Assembly (NCBI GenBank): GCA_017424205.1
Contig: JAFPAS010000028.1
Span: 1 to 8,272, forward strand
DNA length: 8,272 nucleotides
Direction: 5' to 3'
DNA from: Prevotella sp.
GTDB taxonomy: Bacteria > Bacteroidota > Bacteroidia > Bacteroidales > Bacteroidaceae
A model generated the notes under the pieces. That model saw only the letters and a list, made by a program, of their open reading frames with translations. It did no database searches and was not told where the DNA came from. The position numbers were made by a program, and so were the translations under genes. Positions 1 to 6,247 of the stretch are shown piece by piece. Every line of letters begins with the position of its first letter. The first letter of the stretch is position 1.

Positions 1-319
1 AGTTGTCCGCGGACGTGACCTTCTGCTATCTGTTCCGCAACAGATGTATCTATATGAGCTGCTGGGTTACAAGGCTCCTACCTTCACACACATACCGCTA
101 TTATGTAACGAGGCAGGTCAACGACTGTCTAAACGCGACCGCAGTTTAGACATGGAGCATCTGAGAAAGAATCACAAGGCTGAGGAAATCATTGGATTCC
201 TTGCATACCACGCGAAGCTAATAGACCGTCCAGAAGCTGTTTCGCTCAAAGACCTGCAGCCTATCTTTTCATGGAAGAACATTCCAACAAAAGACATCAT
301 CATAAAGGCTGAGGGATAA
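1..319 (+). CDS. gluQ: Glutamyl-Q tRNA(Asp) synthetase, 3' part (GluQ-RS)
   Basis: This is the C-terminal 105 residues of a class I synthetase-like enzyme; the start lies left of the window and the first complete codon is at position 2. GluQ-RS attaches glutamate to the queuosine base at position 34 of tRNA(Asp) in the cytoplasm. The fragment opens with VVRGRDLLLSVPQQ, the form typical of GluQ and GltX catalytic cores, followed by the HIPLL strand and the KMSKS-type loop RLSKRD (fragment residues 41-46), which binds ATP. Only about 60 residues follow that loop before the TAA stop. A true glutamyl-tRNA synthetase would continue for a further anticodon-binding domain of about 200 residues, so GluQ is preferred to GltX. 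The gene converges on the symporter gene, with a shared hairpin terminator between them. Confidence 0.88.
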   Translation, partial: VVRGRDLLLSVPQQMYLYELLGYKAPTFTHIPLLCNEAGQRLSKRDRSLDMEHLRKNHKAEEIIGFLAYHAKLIDRPEAVSLKDLQPIFSWKNIPTKDIIIKAEG

Positions 320-458
320 TTATTCGTCACATAGCATTAGTGCAAAAACAGCACTATACTTGATAGATAGGAAGATCCGAGAACGGCAGAGTCACAACTT
401 CTTGCTAACCTTATCACTTGCCCTTGCTCTCAACCTTCTCTTAAATAAAGCAATTACA

Positions 459-496
459 CAGAAGGCTGCGAATGAAGTTTCATTCGCAGCCTTCTG
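459..496. terminator. Bidirectional hairpin terminator between convergent genes
   Basis: Bases 459-476 pair perfectly with 479-496 (18 bp, GC-rich core GGCTGCG/CGCAGCC); in practice the innermost A-T pairs open to give a small loop. It lies in the 289-bp gap between gluQ (+) and the symporter gene (-), which end facing each other, so it probably serves both transcripts. The downstream T-run is weak on the plus strand (CTTATTATGTT) and modest on the minus strand (GTAATTGCTTTATTT). The rest of the gap shows only a 6-bp hairpin at 338-356 and no gene. Confidence 0.75.
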
Positions 497-608
497 CTTA
501 TTATGTTGTAGCCCTAACAAGATATATGCAAAGCTCTACATTATGGACATCATTAGCACAATCATACAAGATCACGCCACACAGGGCAGAATGTAACTGC
601 CACTCATC

Positions 609-2060
609 CTACTCACTATCCAGCTTGTCATCCCACAGGTATTTGCGAGTCTCATAAACAATAACGCCCGACAAGAAAAGGAGAGAAAGGAGGTTTGGTA
701 TAGCCATAAGAGCATTGAATATATCGGCTAAGTTCCATACTAAATCAAGACTCACTACAGCACCAAGATAAACGGTTATAAGAAACACAACACGATAAGC
801 ATTGAGCACGCCACGTACACTTCGGCTATTCTGCTCTTTGGCTTCTGCCATAGCTTTCGTTTGAGCATTCTTCCTTCGCTGCAACACCTTGTTTGCAAGA
901 TATTCCATGCCTCGCTCTCCATAATAACTCCATCCTATGATTGTCGAAAAAGCGAAAGTCAGTGAACCAAACATAAGAAGCGGTTCGCCTACATATGGTA
1001 TCTTCGAAAACGCCATCTTAGTAAGCACGCCTCCATCTGACATATTGATATCAGGGTAAGCAAGGACAGACGAAACTACCACCAAGCCCGTGATTGCGCA
1101 GATTACAACAGTATCCCAGAACGTTCCCGACGACGACACAAGGGCCTGGCGTACAGGATTCTTCGTTTGTGCAGCCGCCGCAACAAGTGGGGCTGAGCCA
1201 AGACCTGACTCATTCGAGAAGAGTCCGCGAGCTATACCATAGCGGGCAGCAAGCATGATTGACGAACCCACGAATCCTCCACCTGCAGCCGTAGGATCGA
1301 ACGCTGAGGTGACAATAAGTTTGAGTGCAGGCAACAAATAGTCACTATTTAATATAAGAATTACAACACATCCACCAATATACAATGCCGCCATGAACGG
1401 AACAAGCATTTCGCAGCATCGGCCTATACTCTTCACACCTCCCATAATTACAGCTGCCGCAAGAATTGTCACAATGCCACCTATCACAACAGGGGAAACA
1501 CCAAGTGTCTCATAGCTCATAGTTGATATGGCATTTGCCTGTACCGTAGATCCTATTCCAAAAGTCGCAACTGCAGTAAAAAAAGCAAAGGCCAAAGCAA
1601 GACCGTTCCATACATAACGCATTACGCCCGAACTTTTTGAAGCAAGCCCATGCTCTAACGCATACATCGGACCTCCGAGCATCCTTCCGTCCTGACCTTT
1701 AATTCGATACTTTACAGCAAGTAACGCCTCACCATACTTAGTAGAAATGCCAAGCACACCGGTTATCCAGCACCAGAAAACAGCTCCCGGTCCACCAAGT
1801 GCTATGGCTGTACCTACTCCGACTATATTGCCCGTTCCTATAGTGGCAGCAAGAGCGGTAGACAATGCCGCAAATTGTGACACGTCACCTTTAGAATTCT
1901 TATCTCTACTAACCGAAAGTCGAATGGCCTTAAAAATGTGACGTTGAGGAAAACGAAGGCGAATAGTAAGATAGATATGAGTACCTAAAAGCAGAATTAT
2001 CATTGGCCAGCCCCAAAGCATACCACTTATAAATGACAATATTTCGTCAATCTGTTGCAT
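609..2060 (-). CDS. Sodium:alanine/glycine symporter (AGCS family)
   Basis: An inner-membrane transporter of the AGCS family (AlsT/DagA/AgcS type), which imports alanine, glycine or similar small amino acids with sodium. The hydrophobic segments fit the family's roughly 10-11 helices. The family signature is clear: SQFAALSTALAATIGTGNIVGVGTAIALGGPGAVFWCWITG (residues 61-101, split here for reading: SQFAALSTALAATIGTGN, then GGPGAVFWCW). A second family motif, SNESGLGSAP, begins near residue 282. I chose the ATG at 2060 (483 aa) because MQQIDEILSFISGMLWGWP aligns with the usual N terminus; the open frame reaches a TTG at 2132, which would add 24 unusual residues, and ATGs at 2117 and 2111 also exist. 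It is a single gene, separated from the upstream operon by a terminator. No exact TAnnTTTG element is visible in its 119-bp leader region. Substrate cannot be told from sequence. Confidence 0.93.
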   Translation of the reverse strand: MQQIDEILSFISGMLWGWPMIILLLGTHIYLTIRLRFPQRHIFKAIRLSVSRDKNSKGDVSQFAALSTALAATIGTGNIVGVGTAIALGGPGAVFWCWITGVLGISTKYGEALLAVKYRIKGQDGRMLGGPMYALEHGLASKSSGVMRYVWNGLALAFAFFTAVATFGIGSTVQANAISTMSYETLGVSPVVIGGIVTILAAAVIMGGVKSIGRCCEMLVPFMAALYIGGCVVILILNSDYLLPALKLIVTSAFDPTAAGGGFVGSSIMLAARYGIARGLFSNESGLGSAPLVAAAAQTKNPVRQALVSSSGTFWDTVVICAITGLVVVSSVLAYPDINMSDGGVLTKMAFSKIPYVGEPLLMFGSLTFAFSTIIGWSYYGERGMEYLANKVLQRRKNAQTKAMAEAKEQNSRSVRGVLNAYRVVFLITVYLGAVVSLDLVWNLADIFNALMAIPNLLSLLFLSGVIVYETRKYLWDDKLDSE

Positions 2061-2179
2061 ATTATATATTGTATTACTATCGTATACGCCAAATTTCTGA
2101 TGATGTAGCATAATCATCTGCAAAATGAGCAATAAGCGTATATCAAATTATTTTATATATTTCACTGCACACAAAAACT

Positions 2180-2221
2180 AAATTAGGCAGCGACGATTAT
2201 TTTGCCGTCGCTGCCTAATTT
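2180..2221 (-). terminator. Rho-independent terminator of the TPR-ribH-lipoprotein operon
   Basis: Bases 2180-2195 pair perfectly with 2206-2221 (16 bp, core GGCAGCGACG/CGTCGCTGCC) around a 10-base loop. Read on the minus strand the stem is followed by TAGTTTTTGT, a good T-run. It lies 45 bp after the stop codon of the lipoprotein gene and before the symporter gene, so it closes the four-gene operon. Confidence 0.85.
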
Positions 2222-2265
2222 GTCGTTATCGGCTTAATTTTATACTATTTACATGTCAATGCGCA

Positions 2266-2838
2266 TTACGCTTCCTCATCACCGGTAATTCCTCCTTCAT
2301 CAGTATCACTGTCAAGCTTCGTATCAAGTGTCACTGCAGTATTTCCATTACGGTCAAGCGTCATAATCATTGGCACAAATTCATCGCTACGGAAGTCAGG
2401 AGAACCAATGCTGGTAGCAAATACCAAGCGGCCATTCTCCATTTTGTCATATACAATACCAAGCAATGCACCTGTTTTCTCCATACCACTACCTCGAGCA
2501 TAACTTACGAAATCAGCTTTCTTGAACGTACGCTTAAAGAATGTTGTGCTATCCTCGCGCTGTATGACCAGATTTATAGTATTATCATAATACTCTTGTC
2601 CAGACTCATCACTGACAAGTGGCAGACTATCATCTGCACTACGGACGATAGTAATAACATACTTGCCACCCTGCCATTCTACCTCATGGCGCTGACGAGT
2701 TTCTGACATTTTCTGTGGTCCCGACACTACTTCTTCTACAGGAGCTGGCACTATTATATCTTTCTGCTCTTCTTTTTTCTTACAAGACGAAAGAGTCAGT
2801 ATAGCCAATACAATGATATATAAGGAAATTCTATTCAT
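2266..2838 (-). CDS. DUF4738-type lipoprotein of unknown function
   Basis: A 190-aa predicted lipoprotein. The N terminus has a short signal peptide (MNRISLYIIVLAILTLSSC) with the lipobox LSSC ending at Cys19, the residue expected to be lipidated after signal peptidase II cleavage. The mature end is charged (KKKEEQKD). The body (about residues 50-170) is predicted mostly beta and matches my memory of DUF4738, a Bacteroidales lipoprotein family: 'GKYVITIVR', 'YYDNTINLVIQRED' and 'FKRTFKKADF' are its recognisable strands. The C terminus is strongly acidic (DSDTDEGGITGDEEA). It is the last gene of the operon, 25 bp after the 129-aa gene, and is followed by a terminator. The family assignment is by recognition, not by a search; the cellular role is unknown. 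Confidence 0.8.
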   Translation of the reverse strand: MNRISLYIIVLAILTLSSCKKKEEQKDIIVPAPVEEVVSGPQKMSETRQRHEVEWQGGKYVITIVRSADDSLPLVSDESGQEYYDNTINLVIQREDSTTFFKRTFKKADFVSYARGSGMEKTGALLGIVYDKMENGRLVFATSIGSPDFRSDEFVPMIMTLDRNGNTAVTLDTKLDSDTDEGGITGDEEA

Positions 2839-2863
2839 AATTGTATTATGTACGCGCGATATG

Positions 2864-3253
2864 TCATTCCATCATTCCTAAGAGTTCTTCATGTAGTTCT
2901 GCAAATCTACGCGGAGGGAACCCGATTAACAATATGCACAAGAAAGCATTGCAGGCTATTTCAAGAGACGAGATTTCAACATCATCATCTACAACGACCT
3001 CCTTGCCTAATATGACATTCCATTGCGCCTCAAAACATCTGTCTTCAGCACCGACATAACAGTCGTCGCTTTCCATTGCATCAATGAGTTGATAGACTAT
3101 TCTTTTCTTTGAACTTACTGGAGCTTGTGACAAAAGAAAATCGTAAGCATCCTTCATAGAAGAACGCTTACGATTCAATACAGGTATCATCTCTGACAGT
3201 TCTGCAAAGATAATATCAAATGTATATTTTGTTATGATATCTTTCAGTATCAT
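2864..3253 (-). CDS. Conserved-looking 129-aa protein of unknown function
   Basis: I do not recognise this gene with certainty. It encodes 129 residues, without signal peptide or clear membrane helix, and is likely cytoplasmic. The N-terminal third looks helical (LKDIITKYTFDIIFAELSEMIP); the middle has the acidic, Cys-containing stretch ESDDCYVGAEDRCFEAQWNVILGKEVVVDDD (residues 61-91, Cys65 and Cys73), and the C-terminal part looks helical again (Cys101, Cys106). The pattern resembles small Bacteroidales proteins that I associate tentatively with DUF6557. It lies 22 bp after ribH and 25 bp before the lipoprotein gene, same strand, so it is almost surely co-transcribed. Spacing and codon use support a real gene; no function is proposed. 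Confidence 0.75.
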   Translation of the reverse strand: MILKDIITKYTFDIIFAELSEMIPVLNRKRSSMKDAYDFLLSQAPVSSKKRIVYQLIDAMESDDCYVGAEDRCFEAQWNVILGKEVVVDDDVEISSLEIACNAFLCILLIGFPPRRFAELHEELLGMME

Positions 3254-3275
3254 ATTTATTCTGCTTTATAGAATA

Positions 3276-3746
3276 TCAGAATTTCGCCATCTTTATAGCT
3301 GCAACAGCACACTCTTCGCCTTTGTTACCTAACCGTCCGCCAGAGCGTTCCACAGCTTGTTCAAAGGTATTAGTCGTTAGCACACCAAAGATTACTGGCA
3401 CAGCACTTGTTGCATTAAGTTGTGCAAAACCCGTTGAAACCCCGTTACAAATACAGTCGAAATTAGGAGTTTCACCTCGTATCACTGCGCCGAGTGCTAT
3501 GACTGCGTCATATCCATCATTGAGAGTCATCTGGTGAGCACCATATACAAGTTCGAATGTGCCAGGCACACGCTTCACATGTATATTCTCTGGTAGCGCA
3601 TCATAACTTTCCAATGTCTTTACAGCACCCTCAAGCAATGCCGACGTTATTTCAGAATTACGCTCAGACACCACGATGCCGAAACACATGTTTTCGGCAT
3701 TAGGCACCTTCGACCGGTCGTAGTCAGAGAAATTACGTGTTGCCAT
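3276..3746 (-). CDS. ribH: 6,7-dimethyl-8-ribityllumazine synthase with altered active site
   Basis: RibH condenses 5-amino-6-ribitylamino-uracil with 3,4-dihydroxy-2-butanone 4-phosphate, the penultimate step of riboflavin synthesis, in the cytoplasm, usually as a pentamer or 60-mer shell. At 156 aa it has normal length. Family motifs are in order: FGIVVSERN (22-30), PGTFE (61-65, Glu65), ALGAVIRGETP (84-94), VPVIFGVLTT (116-125), ERSGGRLGNKG (133-143, phosphate-binding Arg134). Two positions are unusual. The aromatic residue that stacks on the substrate ring (Phe22 in B. subtilis, Trp in many others) is Arg29 (codon 3660-3662), and the catalytic His (His88 in B. subtilis, in 'TPHFD') is Asn95 (codon 3462-3464). 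The ATG overlaps the TPR gene's TAA by one base (TAATG), suggesting translational coupling. The fold assignment is secure; activity is less certain. Confidence 0.92.
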   Translation of the reverse strand: MATRNFSDYDRSKVPNAENMCFGIVVSERNSEITSALLEGAVKTLESYDALPENIHVKRVPGTFELVYGAHQMTLNDGYDAVIALGAVIRGETPNFDCICNGVSTGFAQLNATSAVPVIFGVLTTNTFEQAVERSGGRLGNKGEECAVAAIKMAKF

Positions 3747-4438
3747 TATTTTGTTACACGCTCAATATACTTGTCAATGTCGCGATTTACTGGCGAATTA
3801 ACATAGTTCTCCTTGATATTCTGATATATTTCAAGAGCTTCTGAAGCCTTGCCCTGATTTTCAAGAATCTCTGCTGCCTGAAGCAGATACTGAGGAGCGA
3901 GAGAAAGATTGCGACCAGAAACAGCCTTTGAGTCTGCCATATCTGCTGCCTTCTTGAGAGTCTTCACAGCCTCATCATACTTCTTAAGATTTACATACAC
4001 ATTACCGAGAGCACCCATAGCTGCAGGAGAAACCATAGCATCGTCAGATGTAGAATAGCTATCTAGCTGAGCTGCTGCCTCGTTCCACTTACCAAGATGT
4101 GCATAGCAAAGACCTGCATAAAGCTTAGCAAGGTTAGCTGCATCTGTACAGCCATACTGGTCAATAACCTTCAAGAAGCCAACATAACCAGCGCCATCAC
4201 CGTTCAGAGCTTTCTCGAACTGTTCCTGTGCAAAGAGTTCCTGACCCTTAGCGATTGCTGTGCTTGCTTCAACCTCACGTGGTTTGAAATAGAAATTGCT
4301 CAGAAGGATAGCACCTGCCACTACAACGAGGACTGCTACCACTGAATAACTGATAATCTTCTTGTACTTAAGTACAAATGCCTCTGTCTTTGAGGCTGTC
4401 TCCTGTGCTGGAGTTTGCTGATTTTTGTTTGTTGCCAT
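3746..4438 (-). CDS. Membrane-anchored tetratricopeptide repeat protein
   Basis: A 230-aa protein with a polar, Gln/Thr-rich N terminus (residues 1-28), one membrane helix (about 29-51, IISYSVVAVLVVVAGAILLS) and a helical-repeat domain outside the membrane. TPR-like units are visible at about 98-125 (AKLYAGLCYAHLGKWNEAAAQL), 138-166 (AMGALGNVYVNLKKYDEAVKTLKKA) and 182-212 (YLLQAAEILENQGKASEALEIYQNI), with the small-residue and Tyr/Ala positions typical of TPR. The layout resembles YfgM/TPR_21 proteins, which work as periplasmic scaffolds or chaperone partners; the positive residues before the helix (KYKK) favour a cytoplasmic N terminus. It is the first gene of the operon with ribH, and lies back-to-back with recF, an arrangement I recall from other Bacteroidales. 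Its direct partner is unknown. Confidence 0.88.
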   Translation of the reverse strand: MATNKNQQTPAQETASKTEAFVLKYKKIISYSVVAVLVVVAGAILLSNFYFKPREVEASTAIAKGQELFAQEQFEKALNGDGAGYVGFLKVIDQYGCTDAANLAKLYAGLCYAHLGKWNEAAAQLDSYSTSDDAMVSPAAMGALGNVYVNLKKYDEAVKTLKKAADMADSKAVSGRNLSLAPQYLLQAAEILENQGKASEALEIYQNIKENYVNSPVNRDIDKYIERVTK

Positions 4439-4514
4439 TATTTTTATGTTTTTTTATTTTCGTAGTAAGTGAATTATCTAAAGCAATCTGATACGTATGC
4501 GCACAATTGCGTGG

Positions 4515-4522
4515 CAAAATTA
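4515..4522 (-). promoter_or_regulatory. Bacteroidetes -7 promoter element for the TPR-ribH operon
   Basis: On the minus strand these bases read TAATTTTG, an exact match to the Bacteroidetes consensus TAnnTTTG. It lies 77 bases ahead of the TPR start codon, implying a leader of about 70 bases that is A/T-rich and has no clear Shine-Dalgarno sequence. No good -33 TTG is seen at the expected distance. Confidence 0.5.
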
Positions 4523-4586
4523 CACAATTTATCTCAGATATTGAAATTTATCTTCGTTTTTTTTCGTTTAATACAATGAAAAACCT

Positions 4587-4594
4587 TAACTTTG
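4587..4594 (+). promoter_or_regulatory. Bacteroidetes -7 promoter element for recF-DUF721
   Basis: TAACTTTG matches TAnnTTTG exactly and ends 17 bases before the recF ATG, giving a very short, A-rich leader (ATTAACAAAAA). The region about 20 bases upstream is T-rich (TTTTTTCGTTT) and may supply the -33 contact, though no clean TTG is present. The 173-bp divergent region between the TPR gene and recF thus carries one promoter on each strand. Confidence 0.65.
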
Positions 4595-4611
4595 CGTCAA
4601 ATTAACAAAAA

Positions 4612-5709
4612 ATGATACTCAAAACACTCTCAATAATCAATTATAAGAACATAAAAGAAGCGACACTGACCCTGTCGCCGAAAATCAATTGCCTCATAGG
4701 AAGCAACGGAATGGGAAAGACAAACATACTTGACACTGTCTATTTCCTATCCTTCTGCAAAAGTCACACATCAACAACCGACTCCCAAATAATAAGGCAC
4801 GACAACGACTTCTATGTCGTAGAGGGCACATATGAAGACGAAAGCGGAAACGAAGAGGTGATATATTGCGGAATGAAACGCGGCACAAAGAAACACTTCA
4901 AAAGAAACAAAAAAGAATACAAAAGGTTTTCTCAACACATAGGACTTATACCTCTTATATTAATATCGCCTGCAGATACCAGGATTATAGAGGATGGAAG
5001 CGAGAGCAGACGAAAGCTGCTTGACATCGTGATTTCACAATGTCAGCCAGAATACATCAGCGAACTCATCAGCTATAACACAGCCCTGCAGCAGAGAAAC
5101 ACTCTGCTAAAAATGGAAGAGGAGCCAGACCTGATGCTGCTTGAACTGTGGGAGGAAGAAATGGCGGCACATGGTGAAAATGTCTACAAGATGAGAAATG
5201 CTTTCATAGAGCAGATAACACCAAAGTTCGAAAGCATATACAACGACATTGCCCAGTGCCATGAAACTATCAAGATAAATTACATATCGCACTGCCAACG
5301 CGGCGACTTGCTTGACGTAATAAGACGCGACAGACACAAAGACAGAGCTGTCGGCTACTCACTGCATGGCATCCATCGTGACGATATAGAAATGACAATC
5401 AACGGATATCCTTTAAGACGTGAAGGAAGCCAAGGACAGAACAAAACCGTAGCAATAGCATTAAAACTGGCACAGTTTGAATTTCTGAAGCAGACTGCCA
5501 GCAGAACAACACCGCTACTGCTGCTCGACGACATCTTCGACAAGCTTGACTCACAGCGTGTTGAGCAAATCGTGAAACTTGTATCAAGCGAGAAGTATGG
5601 CCAGATATTCATTACCGACACCAATAGAGACCATCTTGATGAGATTCTTAAACACACCTCACTTGACTACAAAATATTCCACGTCAACGACGGCGAGATA
5701 ACCGACTAA
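4612..5709 (+). CDS. recF: DNA replication and repair protein RecF
   Basis: RecF is an SMC/ABC-type ATPase that binds single-strand gaps and helps load RecA with RecO and RecR during gap repair and fork recovery. At 365 aa it has the usual family length. Visible parts are the N-terminal strand LKTLSIINYKNI, the Walker A loop GSNGMGKT (residues 30-37), the ABC signature SQGQ (273-276, in EGSQGQNKTVAIALKLAQ), and Walker B PLLLLDDIFDKLD (Asp306-Asp307) with the following D-loop. The ATG at 4612 is fixed by the near-perfect alignment of the first residues with other RecF proteins and by the promoter 17 bases upstream. It is followed after 29 bp by a DUF721 gene, probably co-transcribed. Here recF is not next to dnaN or gyrB, which I believe is normal for Bacteroidales. 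Confidence 0.97.
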   Translation: MILKTLSIINYKNIKEATLTLSPKINCLIGSNGMGKTNILDTVYFLSFCKSHTSTTDSQIIRHDNDFYVVEGTYEDESGNEEVIYCGMKRGTKKHFKRNKKEYKRFSQHIGLIPLILISPADTRIIEDGSESRRKLLDIVISQCQPEYISELISYNTALQQRNTLLKMEEEPDLMLLELWEEEMAAHGENVYKMRNAFIEQITPKFESIYNDIAQCHETIKINYISHCQRGDLLDVIRRDRHKDRAVGYSLHGIHRDDIEMTINGYPLRREGSQGQNKTVAIALKLAQFEFLKQTASRTTPLLLLDDIFDKLDSQRVEQIVKLVSSEKYGQIFITDTNRDHLDEILKHTSLDYKIFHVNDGEITD

Positions 5710-5738
5710 ACAAGAAGTCCGCCATACACTACTCAAAT

Positions 5739-6029
5739 ATGCAAAGAAGAAAAGAAAAACTTGCAAACGACATCGTACTGGAAATCCTGCGTAGCCAAGG
5801 ACTTGAAACCCCATTGCTGCAAAGACGTCTGCTTGCAGCATGGGATACAACAGTCGGAGCCACCATCGCACGATATACAGGAGAGAAGTTCATTAAGAAT
5901 CAGACCCTTATGGTAAAGATCACCAATCCAGCATTACGTGCAGATATGAATATGATACGGACAGAGCTGAAGGACAAGCTGAACCATGCAATTGGCGCAC
6001 AGGTAATCTCTGAAATAAAATTCTACTGA
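5739..6029 (+). CDS. DUF721 (DciA-like) protein
   Basis: A 96-aa protein of the DUF721 family. Members called DciA help load the replicative helicase DnaB in bacteria that lack DnaC or DnaI; that role is inferred here from family and from linkage to recF, not shown. Typical features are the basic N terminus (MQRRKEKL), a helical start, the conserved Trp35 in LLAAWDTTVG, the strand TGEKFIKNQTLMVKITNPALRADM (residues 47-70, KH-like fold) and the ending IGAQVISEIKF. It lacks the long C-terminal tail of proteobacterial and actinobacterial DciA, as expected for the short Bacteroidetes form. It follows recF by 29 bp on the same strand. The reading frame stays open for 44 more codons beyond its TGA. 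Confidence 0.87.
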   Translation: MQRRKEKLANDIVLEILRSQGLETPLLQRRLLAAWDTTVGATIARYTGEKFIKNQTLMVKITNPALRADMNMIRTELKDKLNHAIGAQVISEIKFY

Positions 6030-6164
6030 TGCACGTATGCCACAGCCATATTCTCTATAGCCTGGTACATTTCTTATGAAATGTCATCAGCATCAGAGCA
6101 TATAACGATTGACGCATTTAAAGAAATCAAACCTTACATGGAGAATGACATAAAAACATCATAA
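6030..6164 (+). other. Open stretch in frame after the DUF721 stop; possible gene remnant or small ORF
   Basis: After the DUF721 TGA (6027-6029) the same frame has 44 sense codons and then TAA at 6162-6164. The second half from the ATG at 6081 would encode 27 residues (MSSASEHITIDAFKEIKPYMENDIKTS), with a composition like a normal soluble protein. No start signal is obvious apart from this ATG, and a small 7-bp hairpin (6067-6073 with 6078-6084) covers it. It could be a short peptide gene, a decayed gene or chance; I recognise no family. Confidence 0.15.
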
Positions 6165-6187
6165 AAAATAGCCAAAAGCTATCTTTT
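6164..6187 (+). terminator. Weak terminator candidate after recF-DUF721
   Basis: An A-run, the 5-bp stem ATAGC (6168-6172) with GCTAT (6178-6182) around the loop CAAAA, and then CTTTT. With one A-C mismatch the outer A-run and T-run can pair too. The stem is short and low in GC, so stopping would be inefficient. It lies just ahead of the next gene's promoter. Confidence 0.3.
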
Positions 6188-6202
6188 ACAAAATATTTTT
6201 AC

Positions 6203-6210
6203 TAACTTTG
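6203..6210 (+). promoter_or_regulatory. Bacteroidetes -7 promoter element for the nucleotidyltransferase gene
   Basis: TAACTTTG, the same eight bases as the recF element, lies 37 bases ahead of the ATG at 6248. The implied leader is about 30 bases, A/T-rich, without a Shine-Dalgarno sequence. A TTT at 6184-6186 is near the expected -33 position. It indicates that this gene is transcribed apart from recF-DUF721. Confidence 0.65.
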
Positions 6211-6247
6211 CATTCGTAACAGTTTTATAGACTAAAATAATAAGCAC

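Noticed and set aside
1..319. C-terminal part of glutamyl-tRNA synthetase (gltX)
   Set aside because: The protein ends about 60 residues after the SKR loop, without the anticodon-binding domain that GltX requires; the 'VVRGRDLL' form also fits GluQ better.
585..601. Small hairpin GGCAG/CTGCC just after the symporter stop
   Set aside because: Only 5 bp with a 7-base loop and no T-run; the 18-bp hairpin at 459-496 is the better terminator.
360..657. Two overlapping plus-strand ORFs of 78 and 61 aa downstream of gluQ
   Set aside because: They run through the hairpin terminator and into the symporter's 3' end; the composition is not protein-like and no start signal is present.
2061..2179. Promoter for the symporter gene
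   Set aside because: The nearest match on the minus strand (TAATTTG near 2144-2150) has a one-base spacer in place of the two in TAnnTTTG, so I do not list it as a feature.
4694..5657. Several minus-strand ORFs opposite recF (62-100 aa)
   Set aside because: They are low-quality antisense frames, rich in Cys, Ser and Arg, created by recF codon use; recF itself has all its motifs.
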